The position numbers were made by a program, and so were the translations under genes. From positions 7,501-71,500 of the forward strand of contig CM036629.1 of the NCBI GenBank assembly GCA_020746105.1: a stretch of 64,000 bases of DNA, given 5' to 3'. The notes under the pieces are model-generated. The model was not told where the DNA came from. It did no database searches and saw only the letters and a list, made by a program, of their open reading frames with translations. Positions 37,130-49,779 of the stretch are shown here, in pieces. This DNA comes from Trogon surrucura. Taxonomy: Eukaryota; Chordata; Aves; Trogoniformes; Trogonidae. The stretch's first letter is position 1, and every line of letters starts with the position of its first letter.

Positions 37130-37450
37130 CGGTGAGGAAAAGGTGTGGGGGGGGGAAATAACAGAGAATAATAAAACCCAGGAAAGACAAGTGATGCGAA
37201 GGGAAACAATAGCTCACCACGGGCCGAAGCTCGGCCACTGATCTGCCCCCCACCCCCTTCCTTTTATTGCTGAACATGATGTTGTCACAGGGTCTCTGAA
37301 CAATGCATCGTCCCTTTGGTCATTCGAGGTCAGCTGTCCCGACTCCCCATGCACCCTGGAGCAGCCTGTCAGTGTGGCACAGCGATGAGCAGAACAGCCC
37401 TTGACATGGGGTGAGCATTGCTCACGACAAACCAACACCTCCCGGTGTGA
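37130..37450 (+). mobile_element. Probable ERV LTR fragment
   Basis: Contains the run TTTATTGCTGAACATGATGT, then CATCGTCCCTTTGGTCATT and GGTCAGCTGTCC, an order familiar from bird ERV LTRs. Boundaries are not clear. Confidence 0.45.
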
Positions 37451-38469
37451 CCGACACAGAGACAAAAAATTCCAGGAGGGAGAACGGGATGGAGTGAGGT
37501 GGGAGAAGTGGCGGGCAACAGGCAGGCAGAGGGGTGCAGACAGTGCCCCGGGCACCCAGAAGCCAAAGGGTTGTGAGGGAAATTCTCAGTAAGGGGGGCC
37601 CAGATCTGGGGCAGAAGGGCGAAAGGAGGGAGGTGGGGAGTGGAGGCACAAGACAAGAGGGCAGGGGATGGAGGGTACATCATGAAAAAACATCACACGG
37701 GGGACGTTACGGCGGAAAGCGTTTTGGATGGCAGAGACACGCAGACTTAGACCATGGGGAGGACCACAGACATGAAGCGGGAGGATGAACAGACACTGAC
37801 AGACGGGTATGTGTGAGTAGAAAGGTGCACAGGGATGACCTACACTGCAGGTCCACCACAATAATCCACAACCGAGGACTCACCCGGGATAACCTACAAC
37901 AGATAATCCACTCCAAATAACGGACTCACACTGAATAATCCACACACTCCAAGCACTAGAGAGACTAAAGTGAAACAGACTAGCCAGAACAATGAGAGAA
38001 GCAAGGTTTTGCTTCACTTCCACAGACTGCCTAACACAAAGAAGTAGCTCAAGACAAACAGACTTGAGTCAAGTGCAAGCTGCTGCTGGAGAGAGGTGCA
38101 GGTGGAGCAGAATGAGGCTGATGCAAGGAAGATAGCTATTTACATAAGGACACATCCAACAGGAAATCACGTACCACACTCACGTGGCAAGCTGCACTAC
38201 AAGACAGCCCCACATAGGCGAGCAAGAGGCAACAACAGCGTATGCGGAGGACAGACAATAATAGCAACTCCAGATTACCCTACTACAGGCAGCTACCCCA
38301 ACACCCAAATACCTGGAAACTCTGATCTCTTGTCTTCCTGACACCTGCCCCACAAGTCTCTTGGGTATCAACGGTATCCTCCCCATAGCATCTTGGCTCA
38401 TTGGTGCTCCCCCAGTGCCTAAACCACAGCCCTGTGCCCCAGCAACAATAATGTCTGGAGAGGTGTTGG
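37451..38469. other. Intergenic, no gene recognised
   Basis: Unique sequence; the two strands carry only short unrelated frames. Confidence 0.5.
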
Positions 38470-39596
38470 AATTCACAGAATCACAGAATCACAGAATGTT
38501 AAAGGTTGGAAGGGACCTTAAAGATCATCTAGTCCAACCCCCCTGCCAGAGCAGGATCACCTACACTAGAGCGCACAGGAATGCATCCAGGCGGGTTTTG
38601 AATGTCTCAAGAGAAGGAGACTTCACAACCTCCCTGGGCAGCCTGTTCCAGTGCTCGGTCACCCTCACAGTAAAAAAGTTTTCCCTCATATTTTTCTGGA
38701 ACCTCCTGTGTTCCAGCTTCCACCCATTGCCCCCTTGTCCTGTCAGTGGACGCCGCTGAAAAGAGCCTGGCTCCATCCTCCTGACATTCCCCCTTGACAT
38801 ATTTATAAACATTTATGAGGTCACCCCTCAGCCTCCTCTTCTCCAAGCTAAAGTGCCCCAGCTCCTTCAGCCTTTCCTCATAAGGGAGATGCTCCACTCC
38901 CTTCACCATCTTTGTGGCTCTACGCTGGACTCTCTCAAGCAGCTCCCTGTCCTTCTTGAACTGAGGGGCCCAGAACAGGACACAATATTCCAGATGTGGC
39001 CTCACCAGGGCAGAGTAGAGGGGCAGGAGGACCTCTCTTGACCTACTTGCTACTCCCCTTCTAATACACCCCAGGATGCCATTGGCCTTCTTGGCCACGA
39101 GGGCACATTGCTGGCTCATGGTCATCCTGCTGTCCACTAGAACCCCCAGGTCCCTTTCCCCTGCACTGCTCTCCAGCAGGGCAGTCCCCAACCTATATTG
39201 GCACATGGGGTTATTTTTTCCCAAGTGCAAAACTCTACACTTGCCCTTATTAAACTTCATAAGATTTCTCCCCGCCCAGCCCTCCAGCCTGTCCAGGTCT
39301 CTCTGAATGGCTGCACAGCTTTCTGGTGTGTCAACCACTCCCCCCAACTTCGTATCATCAGCAAACTTGCTGACAACATTCTCTAATCCCTCATCCAGAT
39401 CATTGATGAATATATTAAACAGCACCGGCCCAAGCACTGACCCCTGAGGGACCCCACTAGACACAGGCATCCAGCCAGACTCGGCCCCATTGACCACAAC
39501 CCTCTGGCTTCTTCCCTTCAACCAGTTCTCGACCCACCTCACTACTTGGTCATCCAGACCACACTTCCTCTGAGTCAAATCAACTGCACCTTCCAA
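38470..39596 (-). mobile_element. CR1 LINE, 5'-truncated, with reverse-transcriptase C-terminal half
   Basis: The minus-strand frame 39,596-38,607 (about 329 codons) holds the second half of a CR1 reverse transcriptase, including [10 protein letters not shown] and the FADDTK catalytic motif (YADD box). One frameshift near 38,800 moves the C-terminal LEHRRF...[12 protein letters not shown] region to another frame. The 3' end shows the repeated ACAGAATC tail at 38,471-38,496 in reverse. The endonuclease domain is missing. This is the best-preserved CR1 in the window, so comparatively young. Confidence 0.93.
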
Positions 39597-39599
39597 TCA

Positions 39600-41300
39600 C
39601 TGTTACTCATCTCCACCGAGGACCCAGCAGGTCTTGGCACCTCAAAGCCCTGACAAAAGACAACGGAACACCAGACTTTCAGCTTGACAGAGGAACAGAA
39701 ATACAGAAAGGGGATGAGGAGAAGAGGGATGGGGAAACAGATAAAGGAATGGAAAGAGGGATTATGGGGGGTCTTTCAGGAGTGTTTTCGGGACCAGTAG
39801 GAGTTTTGAGAAAGGGTTTTGAGGAGTGCTACCAGCTTTGGGGCAGCATCTGGGGGGGGGTCTGGAGCAGCCTTTAGAGGTATTTGGGATCTGTAAGGCC
39901 ATTGCAGATCCATTGCAGGTAGCAGGAAAAGCAACAGTACAAGACGAGGCCTGCGGTGTCCAGTGGTGCTGAGAGCTAGTATCTGTTGTGACACAATTTC
40001 ATCAGCCAGAGCTTTCTGGGAGAGGCATAGCAAAGTCCATCACTCCCATGGCTCCTGCAACACTGACAGCCACACACAGCAGCCAAGGCACTGGAGCCAA
40101 TCCACCTTCTCTCCAGGCTGAACAGTTCCAGCTCTGACAGGCTTTCCTCATGTGAGAGATGCCTCAGTCCCTTCATTACTTCAGTGGCCCTTCACTGGAC
40201 TTTTTTCAGTATGTCCACACCTCTTGTGGGGAACCTGAAAGACCACCTGTGCTACAGGCAACAGCTCAGATCCCCTTCCTGCCCAAAAACTCCAGATTCC
40301 CTGACATGGAGAAGAAGCATCAGATAACCTAAGTAAGCAAATAGGCCACAAAAAAAATGAGGAATGCAATAAAGATCCCAGCACAACCTCTGAGTCTGTG
40401 GAAAAGGCACCAAGACAAAAAAAATATGGCTCCACAGGCCGCAGGATACCTCTGGGAACACCTGGGAAAATCACCAGAGGCAATGTGTGTGGCCCTAAAG
40501 GAAGCCCTCCAATGAGAAACAGCATTGATGGGCCTACCTCCCAGCACCCAGAGTGCGCTGCAGGAGCACGTGTGTGCCTACCCTGTCACAGCATTAAGAA
40601 CGCATGACTGCAGCAGCATTAACAAGCTATTTCCACAGTGATTCTGCTCAAAGTTTCTTCGTGGCTTTTGCTTTTTCCATTCCTTGCTAACATTGCATTC
40701 AAGTGTCCAGTTGCAACCTTTGCCATTCCCCAGAAAGCACAAAAAAAAATCTACCAAGAAGGCTTAAGCCTTTTACAACAGAACTGCTGCAGTTGCCCCA
40801 GCTCTTGGGGCAACCTTAAAACATCGAGAGAACCTTTAAAAAATGCACAACTGCAAAACAACCTTAAAGCAAAAGAAGAAAGTCAAGTGATTCTGGAAGA
40901 AAGTGAAGGAATTTAGTTTCTACTTTGTTAATTTACACAAATTAAGAATTGAGATTCTTACAATATCTTAAGTGTGAAAACAGAATGAACTGTTATCAAT
41001 GAACAAAGACATTTTTGAAAGTTCATCTTTTAATAGAAAGTACTTAAATTATATCTTTAAAACGATACTGAGAACAGCACAGCTCAGCTGTAAGTTTACA
41101 ATCTGATAAGTATTTTGCAGTATTTCTCATGCTTTTTTTTTTTGTTCTGCAGTCTAAGAAAGTCAGAAGAATAACCTCCTTCCATTACAGAAAAACAGCA
41201 GACAGAAAGATAGTTAAACTCATCAGCCAAGGATCTTCAACTTACCTATATGCTGCACAGTAGATGCCTGCCCCATCCCCCCCGCCCCAGATCTCTCTTA
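39600..41300. other. Intergenic; short CR1 piece at about 40,100-40,225
   Basis: Mostly unique sequence downstream of the sulfotransferase gene. At 40,100-40,225 (minus) a CR1 stretch is recognisable (ELELFSLERRW in the minus frame, then reverse CR1 text). No other gene is seen. Confidence 0.6.
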
Positions 41301-41310
41301 AAACAATGTC

Positions 41311-42492
41311 TCAGTGCTTTGGATTAAATGATGACCAACTGAATTGATTCTCTCGTCTTGGCAACACTAAATCCAATGACAGATCTCTCTGTTCTTTTTC
41401 TGAATCCACCAGCTGATAGCCAAGCATGTTTATAGCACCTTTGCAAACTTCCTGTATTTTCTTAATTTTCTGAAAGGAAAGAACATTTCTCCAGGCCTGT
41501 GAAACACTAACTGCATCTCGAGAAGTGATTTTAAAGGCTTCTTTCTTTTTTCCTGGTCCCTGACCATGTGTGATATTATAGATCCAGCTTTTGAGCACGG
41601 GGGTCAAACTAAGATCTGCAAATTTATACATTTCTGAGATTTCTGATAATGGATCTCTGACCAGATCTTCAAAACGGATCATTAAATAGCGATCTTTAAG
41701 GAAATTAGGTGGTTTTAGAGTGGCTGTTTCATAAATCTGAACGTGACTTCTACAAATCTCTTGCATCACTTTGTATTTGCTGTCTTCCACTTTAGTGCCA
41801 TTGGTACTCAGAACAATTCCATTGTCACGGACTAAGGCTTTGACCGACTGTTCCCGTGACTTGACGACTGCCCTGGGGTCACGGACCAGGTGAATAATTT
41901 TGAGGTTCAGGGACGGATCAGTGAGAAGGGGGTAGAGGACCTTCAAGTCAAAGAATCGAACCTCCTTGATGACAACATGGCTGTAAGTTTTACAGGCTTC
42001 CTCCACCTTGCTGAACGGGTACCGTCCACAAAGAGTCTTGCATGCCATTTCACTGGTTATGTCAGTACGCTGGAAGGAGTCACAAGCGGGAGCTGAACAC
42101 AGAGCCCGACTCACTGCCCACTGGAAAAGATCCGATAAGTTTCTCTTCCAAGGCATGTAAGCATCAAACACAGACATGTCACACAGAAAGACCGACCTGA
42201 CTAGGTCCCGCACTGCCATGTGCAAGACTTTGGCACTGTTCTGGTACATCGTAACCCACACGTGCCATGCAGGCTCCATCAGGTAGAAGACGCTGGGGTG
42301 CTGGCTGAAAAGTTGACCAACAAAAGAAGATCCCGACCGCCAGGAGGAGAGAATGAGGATGTGGACTTGAGACGGTTTCTCCTCAGACTGAGGCATGAAG
42401 CTACCATACCGGGCATACATGAAGAGTAAGAATCCAGCCTGAACTGTAACAAAAAGTACAACAATTGTGCTAGGGATCCGAATCCTTGCCAT
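41311..42492 (-). CDS. CHST6: GlcNAc-6-O-sulfotransferase, CHST5/CHST6-like
   Basis: A 393-residue Golgi type II membrane enzyme expected to transfer sulfate from PAPS to carbon 6 of N-acetylglucosamine, as in keratan sulfate. One hydrophobic anchor spans about residues 8-27. The PAPS 5'-phosphosulfate-binding motif [14 protein letters not shown] is at 49-62 and the 3'-phosphate-binding [13 protein letters not shown] at 202-214. N-glycosylation sequons are NLS 118, NGT 231 and NIT 306. I chose the ATG at 42,492 because an in-frame upstream ATG at 42,588 lies before a good acceptor (TCTCTTTTTCAG, exon from 42,521) and would sit in the intron. Length matches human CHST6 (395), and a single coding exon is normal for the family. 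Synteny with TMEM231 and GABARAPL2 supports the CHST5/6 locus; which paralogue name applies is uncertain. Confidence 0.9.
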   Translation of the reverse strand: MARIRIPSTIVVLFVTVQAGFLLFMYARYGSFMPQSEEKPSQVHILILSSWRSGSSFVGQLFSQHPSVFYLMEPAWHVWVTMYQNSAKVLHMAVRDLVRSVFLCDMSVFDAYMPWKRNLSDLFQWAVSRALCSAPACDSFQRTDITSEMACKTLCGRYPFSKVEEACKTYSHVVIKEVRFFDLKVLYPLLTDPSLNLKIIHLVRDPRAVVKSREQSVKALVRDNGIVLSTNGTKVEDSKYKVMQEICRSHVQIYETATLKPPNFLKDRYLMIRFEDLVRDPLSEISEMYKFADLSLTPVLKSWIYNITHGQGPGKKKEAFKITSRDAVSVSQAWRNVLSFQKIKKIQEVCKGAINMLGYQLVDSEKEQRDLSLDLVLPRRENQFSWSSFNPKH

Positions 42493-42521
42493 TCTCACCG
42501 AGGAAAAGGGATAAAAAAAAG
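42493..42521 (-). other. 5' untranslated part of the CHST coding exon
   Basis: The acceptor AG at 42,523-42,522, preceded by CCCTCTCTTTTT, leaves 29 nt of leader before the ATG. The preceding exon is probably that at 48,698-48,604. Confidence 0.55.
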
Positions 42522-42589
42522 CTGAAAAAGAGAGGGAAAATACTGGTGAACTATTGCTCTTGCGGCAACACAATACGAACTCTTGCATC

Positions 42590-43870
42590 AGTAAACCCCT
42601 TCTTCAAATATGTACATATATATGTATTTGGTATTATTTGCATCCTTCATCAGTGGCACTGGGAGATCATCTCCAGGTGGTAGGTGTCAGAAACTGAAAG
42701 GAAGTTATGTAGGACAGCAGAAATAAATTTGGAGCGAATGTTTGATGCTGAAGGAAAACTTGGGTTGATGCAACTCAAGTGTTGGAGAACACATATCTAC
42801 AAAATATGCAAAGCCCTCAACTTGAATTCTGGTAAATACCAATAAGGGAAGAAAAACTTTTCTGAATCACATCACGGTGTTTCCTTTTCAGTCTAACATT
42901 ACAAGGGCTTCTATTCCTTAAAAATGAGTACATCAGCAACTGTGGCTACTGAAATAAAAATAATCTTACCTAACGTGAGCTCTGTACCCTGTGGTGACAG
43001 TAGGGCACTGCATCGACTGACGCTTGTGCACAACCCTCTATTTTCTAGACTGCAGGAGATGAGTGAAAACTCACAAACTGAGGATGCATCTGGCCACAGA
43101 CATTTTAAGGAATTAACCATCTTTAAGTTAGAATTAGTCTGCTTGTAATGCCTGGAAAATTTTAGGCATGTGAATCCCAGGAAGACTTCTCTTTTACTTT
43201 AAAGTCAAAATTAAAGCCACATGCACTCCTCACAACTTTTTCCCGACTACCCCTTTGCACTGTCACTCTTACCGATTCCAATTCTAAGCCGTCAGTGTAT
43301 GTTAGCAGGCATGGTAATAGGAAAATTAGAATCCTCGTTTATGAAGATCATCTCAAGAATTTTATATTAAAGCATTTGCTATCTAGCTGCATTTAGACAT
43401 TTTTTTTCTCATTACATTGAAAGGTACATATATGAACACACTCTGGACTCTTGAAAGTAAACCATGCACACTAGTGAATACAGATACATACCCATTTGAC
43501 ATAATAAATGCATTAAGTTCTTAGTGTTAGCCTAATGAAACATGAAAACCATTATTAATCAGTACAAAAGCTGAAATAAATAGATGAAAGAGATAGTAGA
43601 AATGGGCAGTTTTGGCTCCTCCCACTGCCTAAATATCTCTTCACAATAAAGAAATGCATTCTATCTTAAACAAACACAATTTTGCTATTAAACTTTTGTT
43701 TATAAGCCAAGAAAAAACAGCAGAAATATGAGCTGAGTAGGAAAAATAAGTCAACAAAAGCACTTGCCTTCGGTATCATATAGTATCTTGTAAGGACAGT
43801 AAGGCAAATGAGTAAAGTACTAACTAGCTTGTAGAAGTTTTTCTCCCAGAGTACCATCTCTTGCTTGTAA
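42590..43870. other. Probable CHST intron sequence
   Basis: AT-rich unique sequence without exon-like structure. Confidence 0.5.
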
Positions 43871-43873
43871 GTT

Positions 43874-44330
43874 ATAGAATCACAGAATCAGGTAAAAGAC
43901 CCTTAAGATCGAGTCCAACCATTAACCTAACGCTGCCAGGTCCACCACTAAACCACATCCCTGAGCACCACCACATCTACACGTCTTTTAAATATCTCCA
44001 GGGATGGTGACTCCACCACTTCCCTGGGCAGCCTGTTCCAGTGCTTGACAACCCTTTCGGTGGAGAAATTTTTCCTAATATCCAATCTGAACCACCCCTG
44101 GAGCAACTTGAGGCCATTTCCTCTTGTCCTATCACTGTTACGTGGGAGAAGAGACCAACCCTCACCTTACTACAACCTCTTTTCAGGTAGTGTCAGTAGC
44201 AATAAGGTCGCCCCTCAGCCTCCTTTTCTCCGGACTAAAGAACCCCAGTTCCCTCAGCTGTTGCTCACAGGACTTGTACTCTAGAACCTTCACCAGCTTC
44301 ATTGCTTTTCTTTGGACACAAAGTTTGGTA
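43874..44330 (-). mobile_element. CR1 LINE fragment
   Basis: Starts with the reverse CR1 tail (ATAGAATCACAGAATCAGG). It continues through typical text (CTCCAGGGATGGTGACTCCA) to a 5' truncation at about 44,330. Confidence 0.9.
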
Positions 44331-44339
44331 TGCCCTTTA

Positions 44340-45160
44340 TATCTGCTGTAGTTTATACCCACTCAGCTAAAAGGGCCTTTTTACTGTTTTATTACTTTCC
44401 CTGTTTAACTATACAACCTGTTTCTGTAGCTTAGCAACAGCATTTATTGATCTCTAAAACTATGGTTGTCACTGAGTTTTTAGTGGTTGTGCTGCTCACT
44501 GAAGCAAGGCCCTTTTCTCCAGTGGTTCCAGCTTCTCATCAACTCTACACAAATATCCATGACATACAACTGCAACGGCACCTCCAAGGATGAAACCCAT
44601 GGCCCATACGTCTCTCTTGTGTAGTCCCAATGCTTGCCAGGTGCTCTGTCAAACTCTTCAAGTCTGTTAGCCTGGAAGAAAGCTACGCTCTCATTTTTCC
44701 TCACCTAGCTCTTTAGTATGGAAACAACTCGGCACATAGTAGACCAGCACCGCAGCTGGAGGAGGGTATGGAACAAGAAAGCATAAAAGGAAAAGAGAGC
44801 AGGGGATCCCCAGACCAGAGCCGCCAATAAAGCGCAGCTTGAGCCATGCACAGAGGTCTTCAAATTAAATGGTATTATACCTTTTGACCATCTACTGCGT
44901 AGTCATGACGCAAATTCATTTATGTGGATTTTTCAGGTGGTGGCATGTTAAGCCTCTGCTATGATCGGCCACTCAAGCCTACTGGGTTACCATTCACATT
45001 ACAGAAGCATGTAGCTAACTGCCAAGCTTACAAAATACAAATGGACAGTGAAAGGGATAAACCCACACCACTTCTGTGAAACAAACTAATATCCACATCT
45101 TTCTCATCAAGCTGCTACAGTTCTTTTGTCATTTCAAAATAATGATTAAAGGACCCTGGT
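44340..45160. other. Probable CHST intron, no feature
   Basis: Unique sequence; nothing recognised. Confidence 0.45.
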
Positions 45161-45164
45161 TCAT

Positions 45165-45460
45165 CTCACAGAACCATGGAACAGTTGAGGCTGGCAGGCA
45201 CCTCGTGTAGGTCATCTGGTCTGACCCCTCCCTGCTCAAGCAGGGCCACCTACAGCTGCCCAGCACCGTGTCCAGGTGGCTTCCGAGTATCAACAAGGTG
45301 GGAGATCCCACAACCTCTCCGGGCAACCTCCACCGGTGCTCCGTCACCCGCACAGTAAAGAAGTGTTCCCTGATGTTCAGAAGGAACCTCCTGTGCTTCG
45401 GTTTGTGCCCATTGTCTCTGGTCCTGTCAGGCCGAATCACTGAAAACAGCCTGGCACCAG
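45165..45460 (-). mobile_element. CR1 LINE fragment
   Basis: Reverse CR1 text (TCATCTGGTCTGACCCCTCC, then CGCACAGTAAAGAAGTGTTC); diverged and short. Confidence 0.85.
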
Positions 45461-45469
45461 AGCACCAAG

Positions 45470-46515
45470 TAGATACCCATTTTCAGTATTTGATCTTCAT
45501 CTTCTAGCCTTTTAGGAAGGTTGAGATGCTTCTAAGGAATACATGTGCACACAGACGTGACAAAGAAACGAATAATTACACAAGAAAACACAGCATCTGT
45601 AAGAGTCAAACACATATCCAGTTCACTGCAATTTCTCTGTAAACAGTGCCTTTTATTTCTGCATTTCTCACATTAGGCAGGTAAATCTATTTGCTCGTAA
45701 ACAGCCTTTTATCTTTTGTAATTGTATTCTGCAGTTAAGGTGCTTTCAGCCTAGGTTAAATTTACATTCCTTCAATGCACAACTTTATAACCCACCAAGC
45801 TCATTCATGATTTTTGACAATTGCTAGGCAAGGCAGAAACCAGCTCTTGAATACCTTGAAGAGTCACCTTCTCATAAAGTTGCTGAATATATACATATAC
45901 TTATAAATCCACTGAATAGATTACATCATTGCCTTAATTGTGTCCAACAGGGCATCACAGGCTGCTCCCTTTGATCCTCTTTATTCCATTGTAGGATTCG
46001 CCAGAGGGTGCTGCTGGGCAAGCTTGCTCTTCAGCACAGAAAGGCAATATGCCAAAACCTCTCTAGTTAGGAGGTGAAACACTAGTCTGTGACTTAGTTT
46101 GCACTGCCTGCCTCTCTTTTTGCCAGTGCCCTCCACAGCCACCTACATCTCAGCGGCACTACCTGCCTATCCCAAGCTCCCTTCAGGAAAGCTAAAAAGG
46201 AGCTTGTTCTGGCCTTCTTTCTTCCTTCTTTGCTTCACAGCAGTGCATCTTTCTGGCTGCACCAGGCCTGCTGACTGAAAACTGAGGAGAAAGGGAGCAG
46301 CACCAGAGAGACCAGATGTCCTAGCATTATGACCACTTCAGCTGCCATCTCAAAGCCCTCTAAGCAAGCATCTCCCCATTGACTCATGACTCATACCGAC
46401 CAGAAGTGGCAAGGGAGCTACAAGAGGCCGAAAAAACAACTGAGAGGGACATCGGGTTGCAGGCCAGTGCACTCCAACACTTTTCACACCTCTCAGCTGA
46501 CATGTTTGAAGTATT
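45470..46515. other. Probable CHST intron, no feature
   Basis: Unique AT-rich sequence; nothing recognised. Confidence 0.45.
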
Positions 46516-46519
46516 ATAG

Positions 46520-47045
46520 TAGAATCATAGAATGCTGGGGGTTGGAAGGGACCTTTAGAGATCCTCCAGTCCAACCGCTCTTCTAGAGTGGGATCACCCA
46601 GGGCAGCCACACAGGAACGTGTCCCGGAAGATTTTGAAAGTCTCCAGGGAAAGAGACTGCACAATCTCTCTGGGCAGCCTGTGCCAGTGCTCCATCACCC
46701 ACACAGTAAAGAAGTTTCTCCTCATGTTGAGGTGGAACTTCCTGTGCTCTAACTTAAACCCATTATATTTTTGTTCTATTGCTGGGCACCACTGAGAAGA
46801 GATTGTCCCCTTCCCCTTGACCCCCACCCCTCAGATATTTCTATACGTTAGTAAGGTCCTCTCTCAGTCGTCTCTTTCCAAGACTAAACAGCTCCAGTTC
46901 TCTCAGTCTCTCTTCACAGCAGAGATGTTCAAATCCCTTAATCCTCCTTGTAGCTCTCCATTGGACTCTCCCCAGTAGGTCCCTGTCTCTTTTGAATTGG
47001 GGAGCCCAAAACTGGACACAGTATTCCAGGTGTATTCCAGTACTT
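46520..47045 (-). mobile_element. CR1 LINE fragment
   Basis: Reverse CR1 from its 3' tail (GAATCATAGAATGCTGGGGG) to about 47,045. Minus frames show [20 protein letters not shown] and an N-MRRNFFTVWVMEHWHRLP segment, separated by frameshifts. Confidence 0.9.
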
Positions 47046-47049
47046 GGTG

Positions 47050-48600
47050 GTCTCATGGTACATAATGAATACTGCCAAGCATAAGTTATTTTAATAACAG
47101 TTACAGTGTTGTTATAGCATTACTTCTTCTGCAGTACTATTTCTTCAGGGAGAGCTCTGGCAAACAGCAGAATAAGCAAAAGTCCAATTCTAACAAATTC
47201 TTGAGGCAGAATCATCTCTTCACAATGCAGTGCAAATGTTCTAAATGAGATCTGAGAAGCACTTGCACATGTTGCTTGGTTGACAGTTCCGAGTCACACT
47301 CTGTCACTGGGTTTGTCTGCAGACAGCTACTAATGGAAACAAGATCCTGGACTACATGAACCTTGGGTCTGCCCCAGAATAACTGTTCTCACATATGATG
47401 CAAAGGAAATGAATTATACAAACTGGCCAACAGAGCAATTATTTTCTTCATCACTTAAAGTGCCTCTCATAGAATGTTGAGCTGCAGGGCCACTAGCAAT
47501 CTGCCATTACTTGCCAAGGGACTGGATACATTACAGAAAGCTCCCTGGTTTTACCTGGCAAAGTAAAAATACAGTGAGCTATAGTACTGATCCCATAAAG
47601 CTTGTTTTATAAACAGAGCAGTTTTCAGATCAAGAATAGTAGAAAAGAATGGAGGAGAAAAGAAATAAATTGCACAGCAACTGATCACTTAGCTCTTACT
47701 TTCAGGGACTTTTATTTGTTTGTCACATAAGACAAGTAATGTTGGAATTGAGTAATAAGCACTTTGTGGCCCATCATTGAAAGGAGCACAATTGCTCAGT
47801 AAACTTCCTTTCAGTAGAGAATTTAACCTCAAGAGACCTAGCAAATTGAAAAAAAAAACCCACACCTTTATAGGTAAAAAAAAAAAGACCCTCCTATCAC
47901 ACTGCTCTTTTTTTTTTTCTGGGATACTAAAAGACTGTAGAAAGACAGAAAGAAAGTGCCTCACATCAGAGCCGTAAAGAAACACGGGCTCCTTTTGAGC
48001 TTGGAACAAAAGGCTGGGATGAAAGACTCCCTCAGAACAAACATGTCTTGGTTTGTTGCAGGAAGACTGAAAAATCTGGCTAGCATAAAGCAAAATAACA
48101 GTGAGAATTACAAATACCTGCTCCCCTAAAAGGACTTCTCAGCAACTGAATCTTAGCTTTGTTGAAGACTTCCCCAGCCATTTTGCGTCTGAGAAAACAT
48201 CCAGCAAGCTTTCATTTAAAGCAGTTTATCCAGCACTTTTAAAGCCAAAGTCTTTAGAGATTACACAGAAAATGCAAAAATACACATTTATTTCCCAGAT
48301 TGATCTCTTTCACTGAAAAATGTCATCATGTATTTTGTAGAATTAATAGTAAGATGTTTGTGTACAGTGTGATAAACAGAAAAGATCACTTGAAGGTCTA
48401 CTGTATCTTATGTATAAGCTTACTCACCATACACTTCACCTACAAGACATTGCATCAATGCAACCACCACCAGAATGGCTTCTATGAAGTAACATTAGAA
48501 ACACAGTTTGCTGCTCAAAAAAATGAAACGCAAGAAAACACAAAGCTGGTCCAAGAAAAACACACAAAAATACAACTAGTAATTCTCGCTATAAATCACC
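47050..48600. other. Probable CHST intron, no feature
   Basis: AT-rich unique sequence; a few weak splice-like sites (for example GCAG|GTATTTG near 48,112, minus) are not convincing. Confidence 0.4.
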
Positions 48601-48603
48601 CAC

Positions 48604-48698
48604 CTGACAAAAATGTTGTTTTCCAGTTCTTCCACAGCTAGAAATGACACATCTTCACACCGTAAAATCTTTATCATCGAAAATATGCAGATTGGTCT
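48604..48698 (-). other. Candidate 5' untranslated exon of the CHST gene
   Basis: A 95-nt minus-strand exon bounded by a strong acceptor (CTTTCTTCTTTCAG|AGACC) and a donor (TTTTGTCAG|GTGGGTG). It lies between the CpG island donor at 50,003 and the CHST coding exon, on the same strand, so it fits as an internal leader exon. Splice sites are seen; use is inferred. Confidence 0.45.
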
Positions 48699-48704
48699 CT
48701 GAAA

Positions 48705-49630
48705 GAAGAAAGAAAAAGTTAGTTTGTAGGGTGCCTTCTATAACCACTTGTACTTCAACAATAGTTAAAGGTCTTTCTAATAGCTGATAATTGCTAAATA
48801 GTTAACTGCTTAGTTTTTTAATACAATAGTGAAACTGCAACAGAAGTAATAAAAGTACAGCAAATGTACTGTAATCAGACATTTTGAATTGACACTATAT
48901 TAGCATTTCGGCTGATAATGTTAACAGAGCTTTTGAAAATGCGCTTCCTTTTACAACCTAGTGGAAAATGAGATTGGAAGAGACACTTGCAGGTAATCAT
49001 CAGGCTAAAATGCTTAATAATATAACAAAACATACCACAGATTTCATTATACAAACATAAAAATTATTTTTAAAAAAAAACAACAAAACTTACTGGTCTT
49101 TTTTTTCTTTTGTTTTATATTGTTTGGAGCTAGACAAAGTTGTCCAGCCCGAACAAATGTCAGTGTCAGGGCACACTCCTACAACACCTATTTCTCCACG
49201 CAACACAGCTGAAGACTGCAAAGGTTTTCAGCTACTAGATTTACCAATGTTCAAGAAATGAGGTCTGCTCAGTTGCAGTTTTTGTTAGGCGTTTTTACTG
49301 TCTTTAAGGATAGCAAAACTGAAGTGCCAAGACACAGGAGTGGTGACAACACTGTTCACTTATTGGAGACTGCCTGCACCCGTCCGAGTGTCCTCAAATT
49401 CAGTCTGAGGCCGAGCGGGCCGAGGTGTGCCCTGCTGAAGCAACCGCCCTAACTGCGAAATGATGACAAATTCTCCTCTGTGTCGCTCTCACCTAGAAAC
49501 AGAGGCTGGACGCAGCAGAAAACCGGGAAATATTTCCCAGAATGACGGGAAATGTTCTTTAAAACACCTGATTTTTCACCATTTAACTTCGGCAAACAAA
49601 ACCACCTCAACCCGAATCAACCATGCCCTC
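48705..49630. other. Probable CHST intron, no feature
   Basis: Unique sequence, AT-rich to 49,100 and then more mixed; nothing recognised. Confidence 0.45.
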
Positions 49631-49635
49631 AAAGT

Positions 49636-49656
49636 GGGGGGGGGGGGGGGGGGGGG
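49636..49656. repeat. Run of 21 G
   Basis: A homopolymeric G tract followed by A-rich sequence to 49,735, just outside the CpG island. Confidence 0.95.
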
Positions 49657-49779
49657 AGGTAATGACAAGGGAAAAAAAAGAGGAAAAAAGGAAATAAAAA
49701 ATAATTTTTTAAAAAAAAGAGGGGGAAAAAAAAGTGCTGTTTTTCTGCAGCTTTACCACACCTGAGGCACCGCCCGCCC

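Noticed and set aside
42493..42588. Upstream in-frame ATG for CHST giving 425 residues
   Set aside because: It lies before a good acceptor at 42,523 and would add a non-conserved N-terminus ahead of the membrane anchor.
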